Assembly (NCBI GenBank): GCA_006937955.1
Contig: SSNP01000194.1
Span: forward strand, 364,359 to 428,358
DNA length: 64,000 nt
From: Pachypanchax playfairii
Taxonomy: Eukaryota > Chordata > Actinopteri > Cyprinodontiformes > Aplocheilidae
Reading direction: 5' to 3'
Part shown: piece by piece, positions 22,019-32,540 of the stretch
How positions within the stretch are numbered: the stretch's first letter is position 1
Layout of the letters: every line of letters begins with the position of its first letter
Program-made: the position numbers and the translations under genes
The notes under the pieces: model-generated
What the model was told of the DNA's origin: nothing
The model's database searches: none
Seen by the model: the letters and a program-made list of their open reading frames with translations, nothing else

Positions 22019-23612
22019 CAGTGGGGCAAAAAAGTATTTAGTCAGCCACCAATTGTGTAAGTTCTCCCACTTAAAAAGATCAGAGAGGCCTGTAATTTTC
22101 ATCATAGGTATACCTCAACTATGAGAGACAAAATGAGGAAAAAAAATCCAGAAAATCACATTGTCTGATTTTTAAAGAATTTATTTGCAAATTATGGTGG
22201 AAAATAAGTATTTGGTCAATAACAAAAGTTAATCTCAATACTTTGTTATATAGCCTTTGTTGGCAATGACAGAGGTCAAACGTTTTCTGTAAGTCTTCAC
22301 AAGGTTTTCACACTCTGTTGCTGGTATTTTGGCCCATTCCTCCATGCAGATCTCCTCTAGAGCAGTGATGTTTTGGGGCTGACGCTGGGCAACACGGACT
22401 TTCAACTCCCTCCAGAGATTTTCTATGGGGTTGAGATCTGGAGACTGGCGAGGCCACTCCAGAATGCTTCTTACAAAGCCACTCCTTCGTTGCCCGGGCG
22501 GTGTGTTTGGGATCATTGTCATGCTGAAAGACCCAGCCACGTCTCATTTTCAATGCCCTTGCTGATGGAAGGAGGTTTTCACTCAAAATCTTACGATACA
22601 TGGCCCCATTCATTCTTTCCTTTACACGGATCAGTCGTCCTGGTCCCCTTGCAGAAAAACAGCCCCAAAGCATGATGTTTCCACCCCCATGCTTTACAGT
22701 AGGTATGGTGTTCTTTGGATCCAACTCAGCATTCTTTCCCCTCCAAACACGACAAGTTGAGTTTCTACCAAAAAGTTCTATTTTGGTTTCATCTGACCAT
22801 ATGATGTTCTCTCAATCCTCTTCTGGATCATCCAAATGCTCTCTAGCAAACCGCAGACGGGCCTGGACGTGTCCTGGCTTCAGCAGGGGGACACGTCTGG
22901 CACTGCAGGATTTGAGTCCCTGGCGGCGTAGTGTGTTACTGATGGTAGCCTTTGTTACTTTGGTCCCAGCTCTCTGCAGGTCATTCACTAGGTCCCTCCG
23001 TGTGGTTCTGGGATTTTTGCTCACCGTTCTTGTGATCATTTTGACCCCACGGGGTGAGATCTTGCGTGGAGCCCCAGATCGAGGGAGATTATCAGTGGTC
23101 TTGTATGTCTTCCATTTTCTAATAATTGCTCCCACAGTTGATTTCTTCACACCAAGCTGCTTACCTATTGCAGATTCAGTCTTCCCAGCCTGGTGAAGGT
23201 CTACAATTTTGTTTCTGGTGTCCTTTGACAGCTCTTTGGTCTTGGCCATAGTGGAGTTTGGAGCGTGACTGTTTGAGGTTGTGGACAGGTGTCTTTTATA
23301 CTGATAACGAGTTCACACAGGTGCCATTAATACAGGTAACGAGTGGAGGACCGAGGAGCCTCTTAAAGAAGTTACAGGTCTGTGAAAGCCAGAAATCTTA
23401 CTTGTTTGTAGGTGACCAAATACTTATTTTCCACCATAATTTGCAAATAAATTCTTTAAAAATCAGACAATGTGATTTTCTGGATTTTTTTTCCTCATTT
23501 TGTCTCTCATAGTTGAGGTATACCTATGATGAAAATTACAGGCCTCTCTGATCTTTTTAAGTGGGAGAACTTACACAATTGGTGGCTGACTAAATACTTT
23601 TTTGCCCCACTG
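22019..23612 (-). mobile_element. complete Tc1 transposon inserted in L1
   Basis: It runs from 'cagtggggcaaaaaagtatt' to '...tttttgccccactg' with TA at 22,017-22,018 and 23,613-23,614. Both inverted repeats of about 200 bp are present, and its length is 1,594 bp. It splits the L1 ORF2 between the endonuclease/linker (NG...) and the RT (KSPGPDG). It is the same family as 4,561-5,897 and differs from it by few bases. Confidence 0.95.
22235..23249 (-). pseudogene. Tc1 transposase, nonsense and frameshift
   Basis: The frame begins at 23,249 with MAKTKELSKDTRNK and is intact for 145 residues. The Trp codon before the first catalytic motif is then a TGA (22,812-22,814). Past the stop the DDE core resumes. 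An 8-bp deletion near 22,462 shifts the frame after CKKH, so the PDLNPIENLW block with the catalytic Glu is out of phase. Two lesions on an otherwise near-identical sequence point to a young copy that has been inactivated. Its intact inverted repeats mean it could still be moved by a transposase made elsewhere. Confidence 0.93.
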
Positions 23613-23614
23613 TA

Positions 23615-24792
23615 CCATTTTGCATGGCCGAGATGGCAGAACTGATTTCCCTCAATTCAATTGGTTCATCCAGACGTCCTCTTTGATTGGAAGATAAGGT
23701 AGGGACTTCTAGATTTTTGTAAAAATTATGAAACAGTGTTTTGTCCTTTAAAGATTCTGAACTGTATAAACCAGAATAAAAATCTTTAAAAATATGATTA
23801 ATTTTTAAGGGGTCTGTTGTGGTCCTTCCCGTTATATCTTCAATTTCTGATATAATCTGCGTCGCCGATTTAGACTTAAGTTGATGTGCCAGAAGGCGTC
23901 CCAATTTTTCCCCGTGCTCATAATATAACCCTCGTGATTTCATAATAAGTAGTTCCGTTTCAGATGTAGATATCAGGTTGTACTGTGTTTGTAATGATAT
24001 TCTTTCCTTATGAAGTGATGCGCTTGGAGATGTGGAGTTTTCCTTATCTAATTCAAATATGGTTTTAATCAGCTGTTGTTTTTGTTTATTTCTTTCCTTA
24101 TTAATATAAGAAGAGTACGTTATTATTTCTCCTCTAAGATAAGCTTTAAAGGTTTCCCATAGAAGTGATGGGGACACATCATCAATTTTATTTGTTTCCA
24201 GAAATCTCTTTATGGCTAATTCAATTGAGGTACAAAATGTGTTATCTGACAACAGTGTAGTATTAAAACGCCATTGAGACCGACAATTGTAGTTTTGGTG
24301 AAAAATGAGATTCATTACTATGGGAGCATGGTCTGATTCTACAATGGCCGAATATTCAACTGTCTCTACTGAATTCAGAAGTCTCCTGTCAATAAAAAAG
24401 TAATCGATCCTAGAATAAGTACGATGCACATTAGAAAAAAAGGAGAATGTCTTACTATGAGGGTTGAAATGTCGCTACGGATCCACGCATGCTGTAAGAT
24501 TGAAAAATTCTGAGAACCTACCAGCCATTTTAGAAAGGGTTTGCGCTTTGGGATTAGACCGGTCTAAATTAGGGTCCATTACGCAATTAAAATCTCCCGC
24601 CCAGATCAGTAAGTTAGCGTCCGAGTCAGGCAACTGAGAAACAACCCTTTGCACAAATCCCACATCATCCCAATTGGGAGCATATATATTTATCAATAAG
24701 ACTGGAGTGTGATATAGTTTCCCTGATACTATAACATACCGGCCTTGTGGGTCAGAAATGAATGTATTTTTACTCCTGTTCCTCCGACTCAT
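23615..24792 (-). pseudogene. L1 ORF2 endonuclease part
   Basis: Two pieces read leftwards. The first (24,475-24,792) has SDPQGRYVIVSGKLY, INIYAPNWDD and WAGDFNCVMDPNLD (catalytic GDFN). The second (23,615-24,429) has RIDYFFIDRRLL and ESDHAPIVMNL (catalytic SDH), then the endonuclease-RT linker ending ISAISAMQNG at the Tc1. A frame break near 24,450 separates them. The first part of the endonuclease is missing, apparently by a deletion that fuses ORF1's end to this point. Confidence 0.85.
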
Positions 24793-25672
24793 CTGGAGCG
24801 TCTAAGTTCTCCTCGGTCAGGATGCTTGGGCGTCTCTTAATCTTTTGAGAGTAGAATGTCTCAGCCTCTGCAGGTGTCTCAAACAGTAGTGTTTCCCTCC
24901 CGTACTTAACACGGAGACGAGCCGGATAGAGTAGGTTGAACTTAATTCCTTTCTTGTAAATTGCCGCTTTGACATTCTTGAAAGCTGCACGCTTTCTTGA
25001 GAGATTAACGCTGAGGTCGGGATAAAATCTCAGCGTGTGCTCCTCATATATCATTTCGTTCTGCCTAGCCCAGGTCAGAACTCGCTCGCGGTCTTGAAAG
25101 TTGTGGAAGGCGACGACTATAGGTCTTGGACTCTGCTGTTTGCCTTTTTTAGGTTTCCGTAGCGAAACACGATGAGCTCGTTCCAGTTTGGGTGGTGAGG
25201 GGAAAGCGTCTCCCGTGTAATCCTTCAGGAGAGTTGAGATGAACGTGACCATGTTGTTCCACTTCTTTTCGCTACCTTCGGGCACATTAATGATGCGAAG
25301 ATTCACCCTCCTTGATCGGTTTTCCAGGTCATCGATGCGGTCCATCAAAGTAACGTTTAGCTTTTTCAGTTCAGTGATATCTTGCTCAGCCTTAAACAGC
25401 GCGTCAAAATTGTCACCTGCTGTGGACTCCACAGCGGCGACCCTCTTTTCCAGTGTGTCCACCATTTCTTGGAAGCTCGTTACAGATGCCTGGATGGGTG
25501 CCAACGAAGTATTAATTAGATCCGTCATGTCCATCTTCAAATGTTCACGTTGCTTTTCCATTTCTGTTGCCAATATCGTACCAAAGTCTTCGGCGTTAGC
25601 AGCTGTCGTCATGCTAGCAACTTTACTGCTCAGCGTTCGGCTGAACTTCTTCTCAGACTCCTTCTTAGACAT
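24770..25672 (-). CDS. L1 ORF1 protein (RNA-binding chaperone), intact
   Basis: This 300-residue frame starts with MSKKESEKKF after a leader of about 160 bp. ORF1p coats the LINE RNA in a cytoplasmic ribonucleoprotein and acts as a nucleic-acid chaperone. Residues about 45-125 are heptad-rich coiled coil (e.g. MVDTLEKRVAAVES, ITELKKLNVTLMDRIDDLEN) that should trimerise. Next comes the RRM-like part (RRVNLRIINVPEG at about 128; PRPIVVAFHNFQDRERVL), then the basic C-terminal domain (FYPDLSVNLSRKRAAFKNV) and an acidic tail. The length is typical for fish L1 ORF1p. The rest of the element is broken, so any product would lack its partner ORF2p in cis. Confidence 0.88.
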   Translation of the reverse strand: MSKKESEKKFSRTLSSKVASMTTAANAEDFGTILATEMEKQREHLKMDMTDLINTSLAPIQASVTSFQEMVDTLEKRVAAVESTAGDNFDALFKAEQDITELKKLNVTLMDRIDDLENRSRRVNLRIINVPEGSEKKWNNMVTFISTLLKDYTGDAFPSPPKLERAHRVSLRKPKKGKQQSPRPIVVAFHNFQDRERVLTWARQNEMIYEEHTLRFYPDLSVNLSRKRAAFKNVKAAIYKKGIKFNLLYPARLRVKYGRETLLFETPAEAETFYSQKIKRRPSILTEENLDAPDESEEQE

Positions 25673-25856
25673 GTTTAGTAACCCAACGTCAGCTGTAGTA
25701 GTAAATAACAGACTATTGCTTCAGTGTAAAGTCGTATATAGGTGTTTTCAGGTAGTTACAGTCCAAAACTCAGGAGACCCACGTTCTCACGTCTTACCTC
25801 TACATGTTCCAAACCGGAAGTCTGAGCGTCCCTAAATCTATTCTTAACGAGGTCAT

Positions 25857-26695
25857 TGTCATGAATTACAAGGTGGTGTGGATCCCTAAAGCAGAGAGGC
25901 AGAGAGTGGCAGGCTCAAATAAAAGTTTAACAAAACCAGGATAAGGGACACAAACGAAACAAATACTGCTGCTGCTCACTGTGGAAGACAGGGGGGTAAA
26001 ATTCAAAGTCCAAACAAAGTAGCAAAGCAAATCCAAAGAGCAAAATACAAAGTAACAAATGAAAGATCAAAGTGTCAAAAAAAAACACTCTACTCACTTG
26101 AGGCAGGCAGGAGTCCAAGACAAACGTGGGGGAACAAAAACTCAAAAATCCAAAATCCAGTCAGATGGACAACTATGGCTATAACTTCACTTCAACAAAG
26201 ATCCTGACAACAGCGCATGAACAAGACAAGAGACACACAATAGACAAGAGATGGTCCAGCACTAAGCAGATAACAGACACAACCTTAAGTAGTGATGAGA
26301 CCCAGACGAGACACAGGTGAAGACAATGAGCTAATTGACAGGAGTGAAGGAACAGGAGGCGACAAGACCATATATGGACACAGACTGTTAAAACCAGAGA
26401 CTCAAATCCTACTACTACTACTACTACTACTACTGTCATTTAGCAGACGCTTTTATCCAAAGCGACTTACATTGAGAAATCCTAAACATGAAACACACAG
26501 CACAAAAGACCAAGACAACAATGATTCACAGATAAACAATACACCATGACTAGACATAAAGACACAAACAACAACCCTAATCCAAACTAAACTCAAAACC
26601 CAATATCAAACAATACTATGACAAAACCCCTTAATCAACCAAACTCAAAAACCCACATTAAACATAAACAGTGGAAAAACCCACGACTCCTGACA
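25857..26695 (-). mobile_element. solo LTR (Gypsy-type) with 5-bp target duplication
   Basis: GTCAT flanks both sides (25,852-25,856 and 26,696-26,700). Read on the - strand the LTR starts TGTCAGGAGTC and ends ATTCATGACA, with the TG...CA termini of LTR elements. The start matches that of the LTR at 43,556 (TGTCAGGAG). No coding region is attached, so it is a solo LTR left by recombination. It sits inside a MITE of the AGAGGCC family. Confidence 0.85.
26411..26475. repeat. (CTA)n microsatellite and teleost 'gcagacgcttttatccaaag' repeat
   Basis: About eight CTA/TAC units lead into 'gtcatttagcagacgctt' and 'atccaaagcgacttaca', a wording shared by many dispersed repeats in fish. It lies within the solo LTR, as a later insertion or part of this LTR subtype. 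Confidence 0.7.
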
Positions 26696-26700
26696 GTCAT

Positions 26701-26770
26701 TCCATTAAAAATTGTTTTGCTGAGGTTTCTGTTGAATATGTAGTAGTTTGAGAGCGAAGTGCTCTGTTAG
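26701..26770 (-). mobile_element. TTAA MITE (AGAGGCC family) fragment split by solo LTR
   Basis: Joining 25,844-25,856 (TTAAcgaggtcat) to 26,701 onward (tccattaaaaattgttttgctgagg) across the LTR gives the same end as the MITE at 54,487 (TTAAagaggtccttccattaaaaacgg). The rest of the element decays or is truncated after about 26,770. Confidence 0.65.
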
Positions 26771-27159
26771 AAGTTATGGAACTATAACAACGGAACTATT
26801 ATCTGCACAGGGAAGTCACCAATGTTGTTTTAGTGGCTGTAGTGCTGACTATGTCTGTGACCTTATTAGCTCAGCTGTTGTTAAGCGACAGACACACCAC
26901 TAAAATGCATTTGTGGAAATATTTGGAATGCTTCTCTCTCTCTCTGCTCTTCTAGTTTTTAAATGCAAATGTCAGGGATGCATACAGCTCCTCTGCCTGG
27001 CAAGGCAGAACATTACCTAGACTTGTAGCCTGTGATCAAATGTACTATGAGGAGGTGGTCACATGCACCTTTTTGAGGATGTTTTCAGGTTACAGACTGG
27101 GATACACTCTGTAAGCCTCATGGAGATTACACGACTGTGTGTGACTTAGAATTTGAACT
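26771..27159. other. no recognisable feature
   Basis: Some of the last 150 bases may belong to the Rex1-like element that follows. Nothing else is identifiable. Confidence 0.4.
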
Positions 27160-28370
27160 TATGTGGACAACACAGAAAAATGAAACGTTTCCTCAATAGC
27201 AAATCCTGGGTTACCAGTGACCTGAAAAAACTGCTTAATTAGAAAAGATTGCTTTCAGGGAGGAAGAGAGGTAACCATTATTAAGTATACATTAAGAAGT
27301 CAATATTAGAAACAAAAAAGAAGTGTGCAGAAAAAACATGGAGAGCTCTGACAACCGTGAGAGATGCATGGTTAGGGATGAAGAAGGTCACAGGGCTCAA
27401 ATAGAAGTAAAAACAGTGAGATGGAAGTCTGGACAGAGACAATACATTTAAAATGGTATTTAATAGGTTTAGTTCAAAAATAAGCTTAACATCTCCCTCT
27501 CATGCCCCAAGTCAAACAGACTCCCCCCCCCTTCCCCATCTTCCCTTCACGCACAGTTTCCCTGTCACACCTCAACTGTCTCATCTCCCACCACAGGCAT
27601 GGATCTTGATTTTGGTGCTGTTCCATAATCTCTTACAACATTTGAAGAAGCTGGTGTCCCCATTGCCTCTCCTTCCATCATTACCTGATCAACCAGGCCC
27701 TCACGTCTTTGACATAATACTTTACAAAGACGTGAGGGCCTGGAGCTGAACCGCCGTCTCTCAATTTCGAAGGCGGGCTTAGCCAGTTGAGAGAGAACCA
27801 ATCACAGAAACCCGGGAGTGACGCAACATATGTGACGCTAAAGCGGATACAAGCGAGGCGGAACAAAAACAAAAGGTTTAGCGAGGGGAGCCATAATGGT
27901 AGCTACAGAGCCATGGTTAATGGAGGAGAAAAGACGAATATTGACAGTTGTGGCTTCTGTGTCAAAAACTTGTGAATACGAAGTGTCATTGCACACTCGG
28001 TTCAGGTATTTGACCACCCCAAGCAAACACTGTGCAAACACAGAAGTAAACACTTCATCCACAGCCGAGTCCGCCATGTTGAATGTTGTGTTCTGGGTGG
28101 AAAACGCTAGTTCCGTGTTTTCAGGATGACGCACAACAAAGGTGATATGTAATTGGTCCGTCGAAAAATTTGACGTGGAAATGATCGGGTGCGGCTCCGG
28201 TGTCAGACCCTTCTGCATTTGAACATAATGCAGGAGGATCTGATTGGTCAGGCTACTTCCGTCAAGTTCTAGCAATCAGGTGAGGAGGCAGCTGGAAGGA
28301 CTAAACAGGAACAAGGCTGCAGGTCCACATGTTGTTGGCCCCAGAGTCCTGAAGACTTGTGCGGATTAAA
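27160..28370 (+). pseudogene. Rex1/CR1-like ORF2 fragment, interrupted
   Basis: Reading rightwards: NSKSWVTSDLKKLL, WLGMKKVTGLK, then FNRFSSKISLTSPSHAPSQTDSPP, the linker between endonuclease and RT in this LINE group. The frame is interrupted at 27,691 by a 583-bp insertion and resumes at 28,279 with VRRQLEGLNRNKAAGPHVVGPRVLKTCAD, the first RT block (normally 'NKAAGPDG'). Several stops and frameshifts occur, and the remaining RT is absent. Confidence 0.75.
27692..28274. mobile_element. unclassified 583-bp insertion with a hairpin near each end
   Basis: It interrupts the Rex1-like coding sequence with ATCA on both sides (27,688-27,691 and 28,275-28,278). At the left end a perfect 19-bp inverted repeat (27,693-27,711 with 27,725-27,743; CCAGGCCCTCACGTCTTTG) encloses a 13-base loop. 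About 30 bp from the right end a second hairpin (28,204-28,219 with 28,227-28,242) pairs 14 of 16 bases around a 7-base loop. Both loops contain 'cataat' or part of it. On the - strand there is a Kozak-like ATG (caacATGGCGG, about 28,080) opening a frame MADSAVDEVFTSVFAQ. There are no ordinary terminal inverted repeats, and I do not recognise the family. Confidence 0.6.
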
Positions 28371-28797
28371 TCAAGTTAAAAAATTTGTATTTAACTTGGA
28401 GAGATAGTCTACTCACATACAAAAGAGCCCTTTGCAAGGTTAGAACTCAGTATTATTCATCCCTCATAAAGGAGAACAGGAACAACCCCAGGTTTCTGTT
28501 TAGTACTGTAGCAAGATTAATAAAAAACCCAACTTCTGTTGAGCCGTGTATCCCGGCAACCCTCAGTAGTGATGACTTCATGAAAACCTTCACAAATAAA
28601 ATTGTTTCAAGTGGAGAACAAATCCATAATGTCCTTCCCACTGTTGTCTCTTGTTTATTATTCAGTGAAGCAGCTTTAGAATCTGAATCATGTTTAGACA
28701 GCTTCTGTCCAGCTGATCTTAATGAGTTAACACAAATTGTAGCTTCTTCTAAACCATCTACATGTATGTTGGACCCTGTTCCAACCAGACTCTTTAA

Positions 28798-29859
28798 AGC
28801 TGGAGTGCGTAACTTTTACATGTCCGTGGATGTCCGTTTCAGCCAAGCCACTATCAGAGGAGATGACACAATGCAGATTAAGCCGATCGGCTCCTCAAAC
28901 ATCTCACGGTATTTTTCAAAATATATAATTTTTATTTTGCGTGTCCTCCGCGACATTCCCGCGCTGTCGCACATGAAATTACGTCTTTTATGTCACAACA
29001 AGAAAAATAATAAGAAATAGAACGCAGTGTCTCGTAGCAGCCGGCAGAACGGGAAGGTCGACATGGCGGAGAATCCAAATAAACAGCCGAGAGACACTTA
29101 TCGGGAAGTGGATCCTACCGGACGTTCGGCAGAGGGACTATTGGCTAAGAAGGAAAGTGACCGAAGGAGAAGGCAAACGCGAATTTGTATCGGCGTCGCT
29201 TTTCCTCGGTGGAGAGAAGAGATCGGGCTGATGTTCAGGGGTGCACATAAGTGGTCCGCAGGTCCGCACACACTGTCAAAATATAAAATGCGCACCAGAT
29301 GAAAACCAGAGCGCCGAAGTTCCAGCTGATCAGCTGATTCTGTCTCTATCTGTGTCAGTTTGTGTCTGTCAGTTTGCCAGTGTAACGGTTTTTCAGTCAG
29401 TCAGATCAGTGTAGCTGACTGCAGGATTCTGCATCGTGTCAAAACTGAAAAAATTCACTGAATAAGACAAATAGATCATTGTGGCCCCAACAGCTGACTA
29501 ATAAATTTCAACACCAAACTGTTAAATGTAGATTAAAGTGAACAATCAAACCTGTAAACAATCCAACCTGAACTCTGAAGGTTTTTTGTTTTTTTTTACC
29601 AGTATTTTTATATTTTACTGGTTTCTCTTGATTTTTTCAACAATGAAATGATATTTATTGAAACAAATATAGAGCCAGGTAAAGTAAACAGACTGAATTT
29701 GAAGCTTGATTAAGACAGATACCGGTTGGAATAACAACGGCAGAGATAAAGCGGTGGCAGCTGGACTTACGTCATATGGAAGCGCCAGCTTTATTGTTGT
29801 AATGACGCAAAAATTCCGCTAGGGGGCGACAGAAGTTACAGAAGTTACGCACTCCAGCT
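28798..29859 (+). mobile_element. TTAA DNA transposon (Kolobok-like), 1,062 bp, inside L2
   Basis: Ends AGCTGGAGTGCGTAACTT and aagttacgcactccagct are perfect inverted repeats, flanked by TTAA at 28,794-28,797 and 29,860-29,863. Removing the element with one TTAA restores the L2 frame (RLFKDVFPLI), which independently proves the boundaries. It probably derives from a larger element by internal deletion. Confidence 0.88.
29063..29302 (+). pseudogene. 5' coding exon remnant of the TTAA transposon
   Basis: An ATG in good context (gacATGGCGG) opens MAENPNKQPRDTYREVDP and continues to RRRRQTRICIGVAFPRWRE. A basic, Arg-rich start followed by 'IGVAFPRWRE' resembles first exons in other fish DNA transposons of this kind. 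After about 29,225 the frame runs into unrelated sequence ('ggtgcacataagtgg'). This is probably where the internal deletion joins. Its function in the parent element is not known to me. Confidence 0.5.
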
Positions 29860-30228
29860 TTAAAGATGTCTTCCCATTGATTAATACATGGATACTGGAC
29901 ATGATCAATATGTCTTTAATGAATGGATATGTGCCTAAGGCCTTTAAGGTTGCTGTTATTAAACCTTTACTTAAGAAACCTGATCTTGATCCAGGATCTC
30001 AAGGTAATTATCGACCTATATCCAATCTACCCTTCATCTAAAAAATTCTAGAAAAGATAGTTGCCAACCAGTTATGTGATCATTTACACAGTAATAATCT
30101 TTTTGAAGAGTTCCAGTCAGGATTTAGAGCTCATCATAGCACTGAAACAGCACTGGTGAAAGTTTCTAATGATATTCTCATGTCCTCAGACAGTGGACTT
30201 GTGTCTGTACTTGTCCTGTTATAAAATT

Positions 30229-30564
30229 TAGGGATGCATCGATACAATACATTCTAATGTACTCATATCGGTATTGGTTAGTTAACCAATACCATGAACT
30301 GATACTTAAAATGGGGAAACTCTGCAATTATTTAATAGAAAATGTTTATTTTTCACTTGAAATTTTGGTTTTGTGATCATTTTTATTAATATTTTATTTT
30401 TTTATTGAGTCCACCATCATTTGTTGTAACAAGCAGAGAAGAAAATAAAACCTGTCTTCCAATTCATTGCTTTTTTGTGTGGTAGAAGTATTGACATTGG
30501 TACTTGGTATCGGCAGGTACTCAGATCCAAGTATCGGTAAAAAAGAAGTATTGTTGCATCCCTT
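30229..30564. mobile_element. hAT-like element remnant
   Basis: The left end TAGGGATGCATCGATAC and the inward-read right end AAGGGATGCAACAATAC are imperfect inverted repeats, with several 'ggtattgg/ccaatacc' and 'cgatac' repeats inside. No 8-bp target duplication is seen, so it is degraded or was rearranged with the L2. A short AAGGTACAGTATGTAAGAA piece, resembling another TTAA repeat end, follows. Confidence 0.5.
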
Positions 30565-31599
30565 AAAGGTACAGTATGTAAGAAGTTTATAGTGAAATAC
30601 TCACACAACAGTCTAATGTCCCACTGATGTCGAAAATAAAGTCCCATTGTTTCAATAACATTCAGTTACAGTATATCTATCAATGAAACCTGATGAGACC
30701 AACCAGCTGCAGAGATTACAAGCTTGTCTTAATGATGTAAAATTTTGATTGACATTTAATTTTTTGCTTTGAAACTCAAACAAGCGAGAGGTTGTGACTT
30801 TTGGGCCTGAGAACCTTAGGAACATGCTGTGTAGCCAGTCATCAACGTTGGATGGCATTAATTTGGCCTCCAACAAGAAGGTAAAGAACCTGGGTGTTAT
30901 CTTTGACCAGGACATGTCCTTTAGTTCTCATATAAAGCATGTTACCAGGACGGCTTACTTCCACCTGCGTAATGTTGCTAAAATTAGGAACATTCTGAAT
31001 CAGAGTGATGCAGAAACTTTAGTTCACGCATTTATTACTTCTAGACTTGATTACTGTAATTCTTTATTATCAGGATGTTCTAATCGTTCTGTTAAAGGCC
31101 TCCAGCTGATCCAAAATACTGCTGCCAGAGTTCTGATGAGAGTTAGAAGGAGAGACCATATTTCTCCTGTTTTAGCATCACTTCATTGGCTCCCTGTAAG
31201 GTCTAGAATAAAGTTTAAAATTTTACTTTTGACATATAAGGCCTTGAACAACCAAGCTCCATCTTACATTAAAGATCTTATTGTTCCATATGTTTGCTCT
31301 CAGACTGCAGGTCTGCTTGTAGTCCTAGAGTTTCTAAATGTAGAGCTTTCAGCGAGAAAGAGAGAGCTTTTAGTTATCAGGCTCCTCTCCTGTGGAACCA
31401 GCTTCCACTTTTTATCCGTGAGGCAGACACCTTGTGTAACTTTAAGAATAGACTTAAAACTTTCCTTTTTACACAATCCTAGTCGAGGTTAGTTTGGGTT
31501 CTCCTGAGCTTTCCCTTTAGTTATGCTGCTATAGGTTTAGACTGCCGGAGGACATACTGACCACATTTATTCACTCTGCTGTCTCTCTTTACTCTCCAT

Positions 31600-32540
31600 C
31601 AGAGGTCTGCACAGGACTGATTTCCCCTCCCGCTCCCGCTCACACCCGCAAGTTTCTAGCCCGCTTCCACCCGCCCCCGCAGATATATATAATATTTCAT
31701 CCCGCTCCCGCCTGCAGATGTTATGATATGTCCTGCTCCCGCCCCGCTAAAATCCTGCATTTTTCCCCAAGTTTTCGTTGTGCGCTACTATTCTGCCCTG
31801 CCAGAGATTACCTCACAATGTGTGCACTGATTGTACAATGCTTAAAATTTAAAACCACCAAAATAAACAATAACAGCAATTTGTTTCTCATGTGCATTTA
31901 TTCTCACTCAAAAGAAATGTTTCCATGTATAGCCTACTACTTAAAAAGAAACTTCATCTACAAACTGAAAACAGTAGCCTAATAAATTAACACAGGTCTA
32001 CTTAAAGTAACAAATAAATCGGAAAAAATAACGAAAATGCAGCTATTATGCAGGGCTGTTGACTAAACATGCTCATGATGAATTGAAATGAGAGTTTCAA
32101 GAAGTTTACAAGTATTGTAACAGCTTTCATTCTAATAAAACGAAAAGAACTGCACCCAATATCAAAACAGTAGCCTAATAAATTAACATACTTAAATTAA
32201 CACAAATAAATCCGAAACAATAACAACACGCGTCCACGTGAACTACCACCCGGCGCAGCTTAAAGACCCCAAGTTTAGCTCTTCCCCACATAAAAAAAAA
32301 AACGCACACATAACGTTTAACACTTTTAAAATATTTTTAAAAATCATTTTGTGAATTATATTTAATTCAAATGTACACTTTGCGGGACTCAAGAGAACAT
32401 GTTTATGTCCCGCTCCCGCGACCACACCCCTCCATTCCCGCTTGCTCCCGCAAGAGGCTGTCAAATAATGACCTGCGCCGCATGCTTTTGCTCTGCGTCC
32501 CGCGGTTCCCACGGGAGTCCCGTCCCGTTGCAGGCCTCTA
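31600..32540. mobile_element. hAT MITE with 8-bp target duplication in L2 3' UTR
   Basis: CTCTCCAT flanks at 31,592-31,599 and 32,541-32,548. The ends CAGAGGTCTGCA and (inward from right) TAGAGGCCTGCA are hAT-type terminal repeats. Both sub-terminal regions carry many copies of 'cccgctcccgc', arranged like transposase-binding repeats. The interior is AT-rich and non-coding, at 941 bp. Confidence 0.87.

Larger units (their letters stand above)
19273..25832 (-). mobile_element. L1 LINE with 13-bp target duplication, split by Tc1
   Basis: Target duplications taaatctattctt lie at 19,260-19,272 and 25,833-25,845. The poly-A tail appears as a T run from about 19,271. The 5' end includes a leader of about 160 bp before ORF1. 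The order is leader, ORF1, ORF2 endonuclease, RT and C-terminal region, interrupted by a complete Tc1 (22,019-23,612). The start of ORF2 is missing: ORF1 runs almost directly into SDPQGRYVIV. It therefore has both ends but is internally deleted and broken. Confidence 0.88.
28385..31492 (+). pseudogene. L2 ORF2 (linker, RT, C-terminal part), interrupted
   Basis: Part 1 (28,385-28,797) reads WRDSLLTYKRALCKVRT, NPRFLFSTVARL, CPADLNELTQIVAS and LDPVPTRLFK. Excising the TTAA element lets LFK continue into DVFPLINTWILDM at 29,860, then KPLLKKPDLDPGS, NYRPISNLPF (stop follows), EEFQSGFRAHHSTETAL. The frame breaks at about 30,224, before motif A. RT motifs A to C are gone, replaced by other repeats. 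Coding resumes near 30,655 (LSMKPDETNQLQRLQACL) and runs on as FGPENLRNMLCSQ, NLGVIFDQDMSFSSHI, SRLDYCNSLLSGC, DHISPVLASLHWLPVRSRI, then a frameshift before YQAPLLWNQLP (31,294-31,482). Without its catalytic core it cannot work. Confidence 0.88.

Noticed and set aside
25239..25835. 198-residue open frame on the + strand
   Set aside because: Antisense shadow of L1 ORF1p.
27692..28274. Helitron interpretation
   Set aside because: A terminal hairpin is suggestive, but there is no CTRR end, no insertion between A and T, and a 4-bp duplication is present.
30229..30564. Clean hAT insertion
   Set aside because: Imperfect inverted repeats are visible but no 8-bp duplication was found, so only a remnant is claimed.
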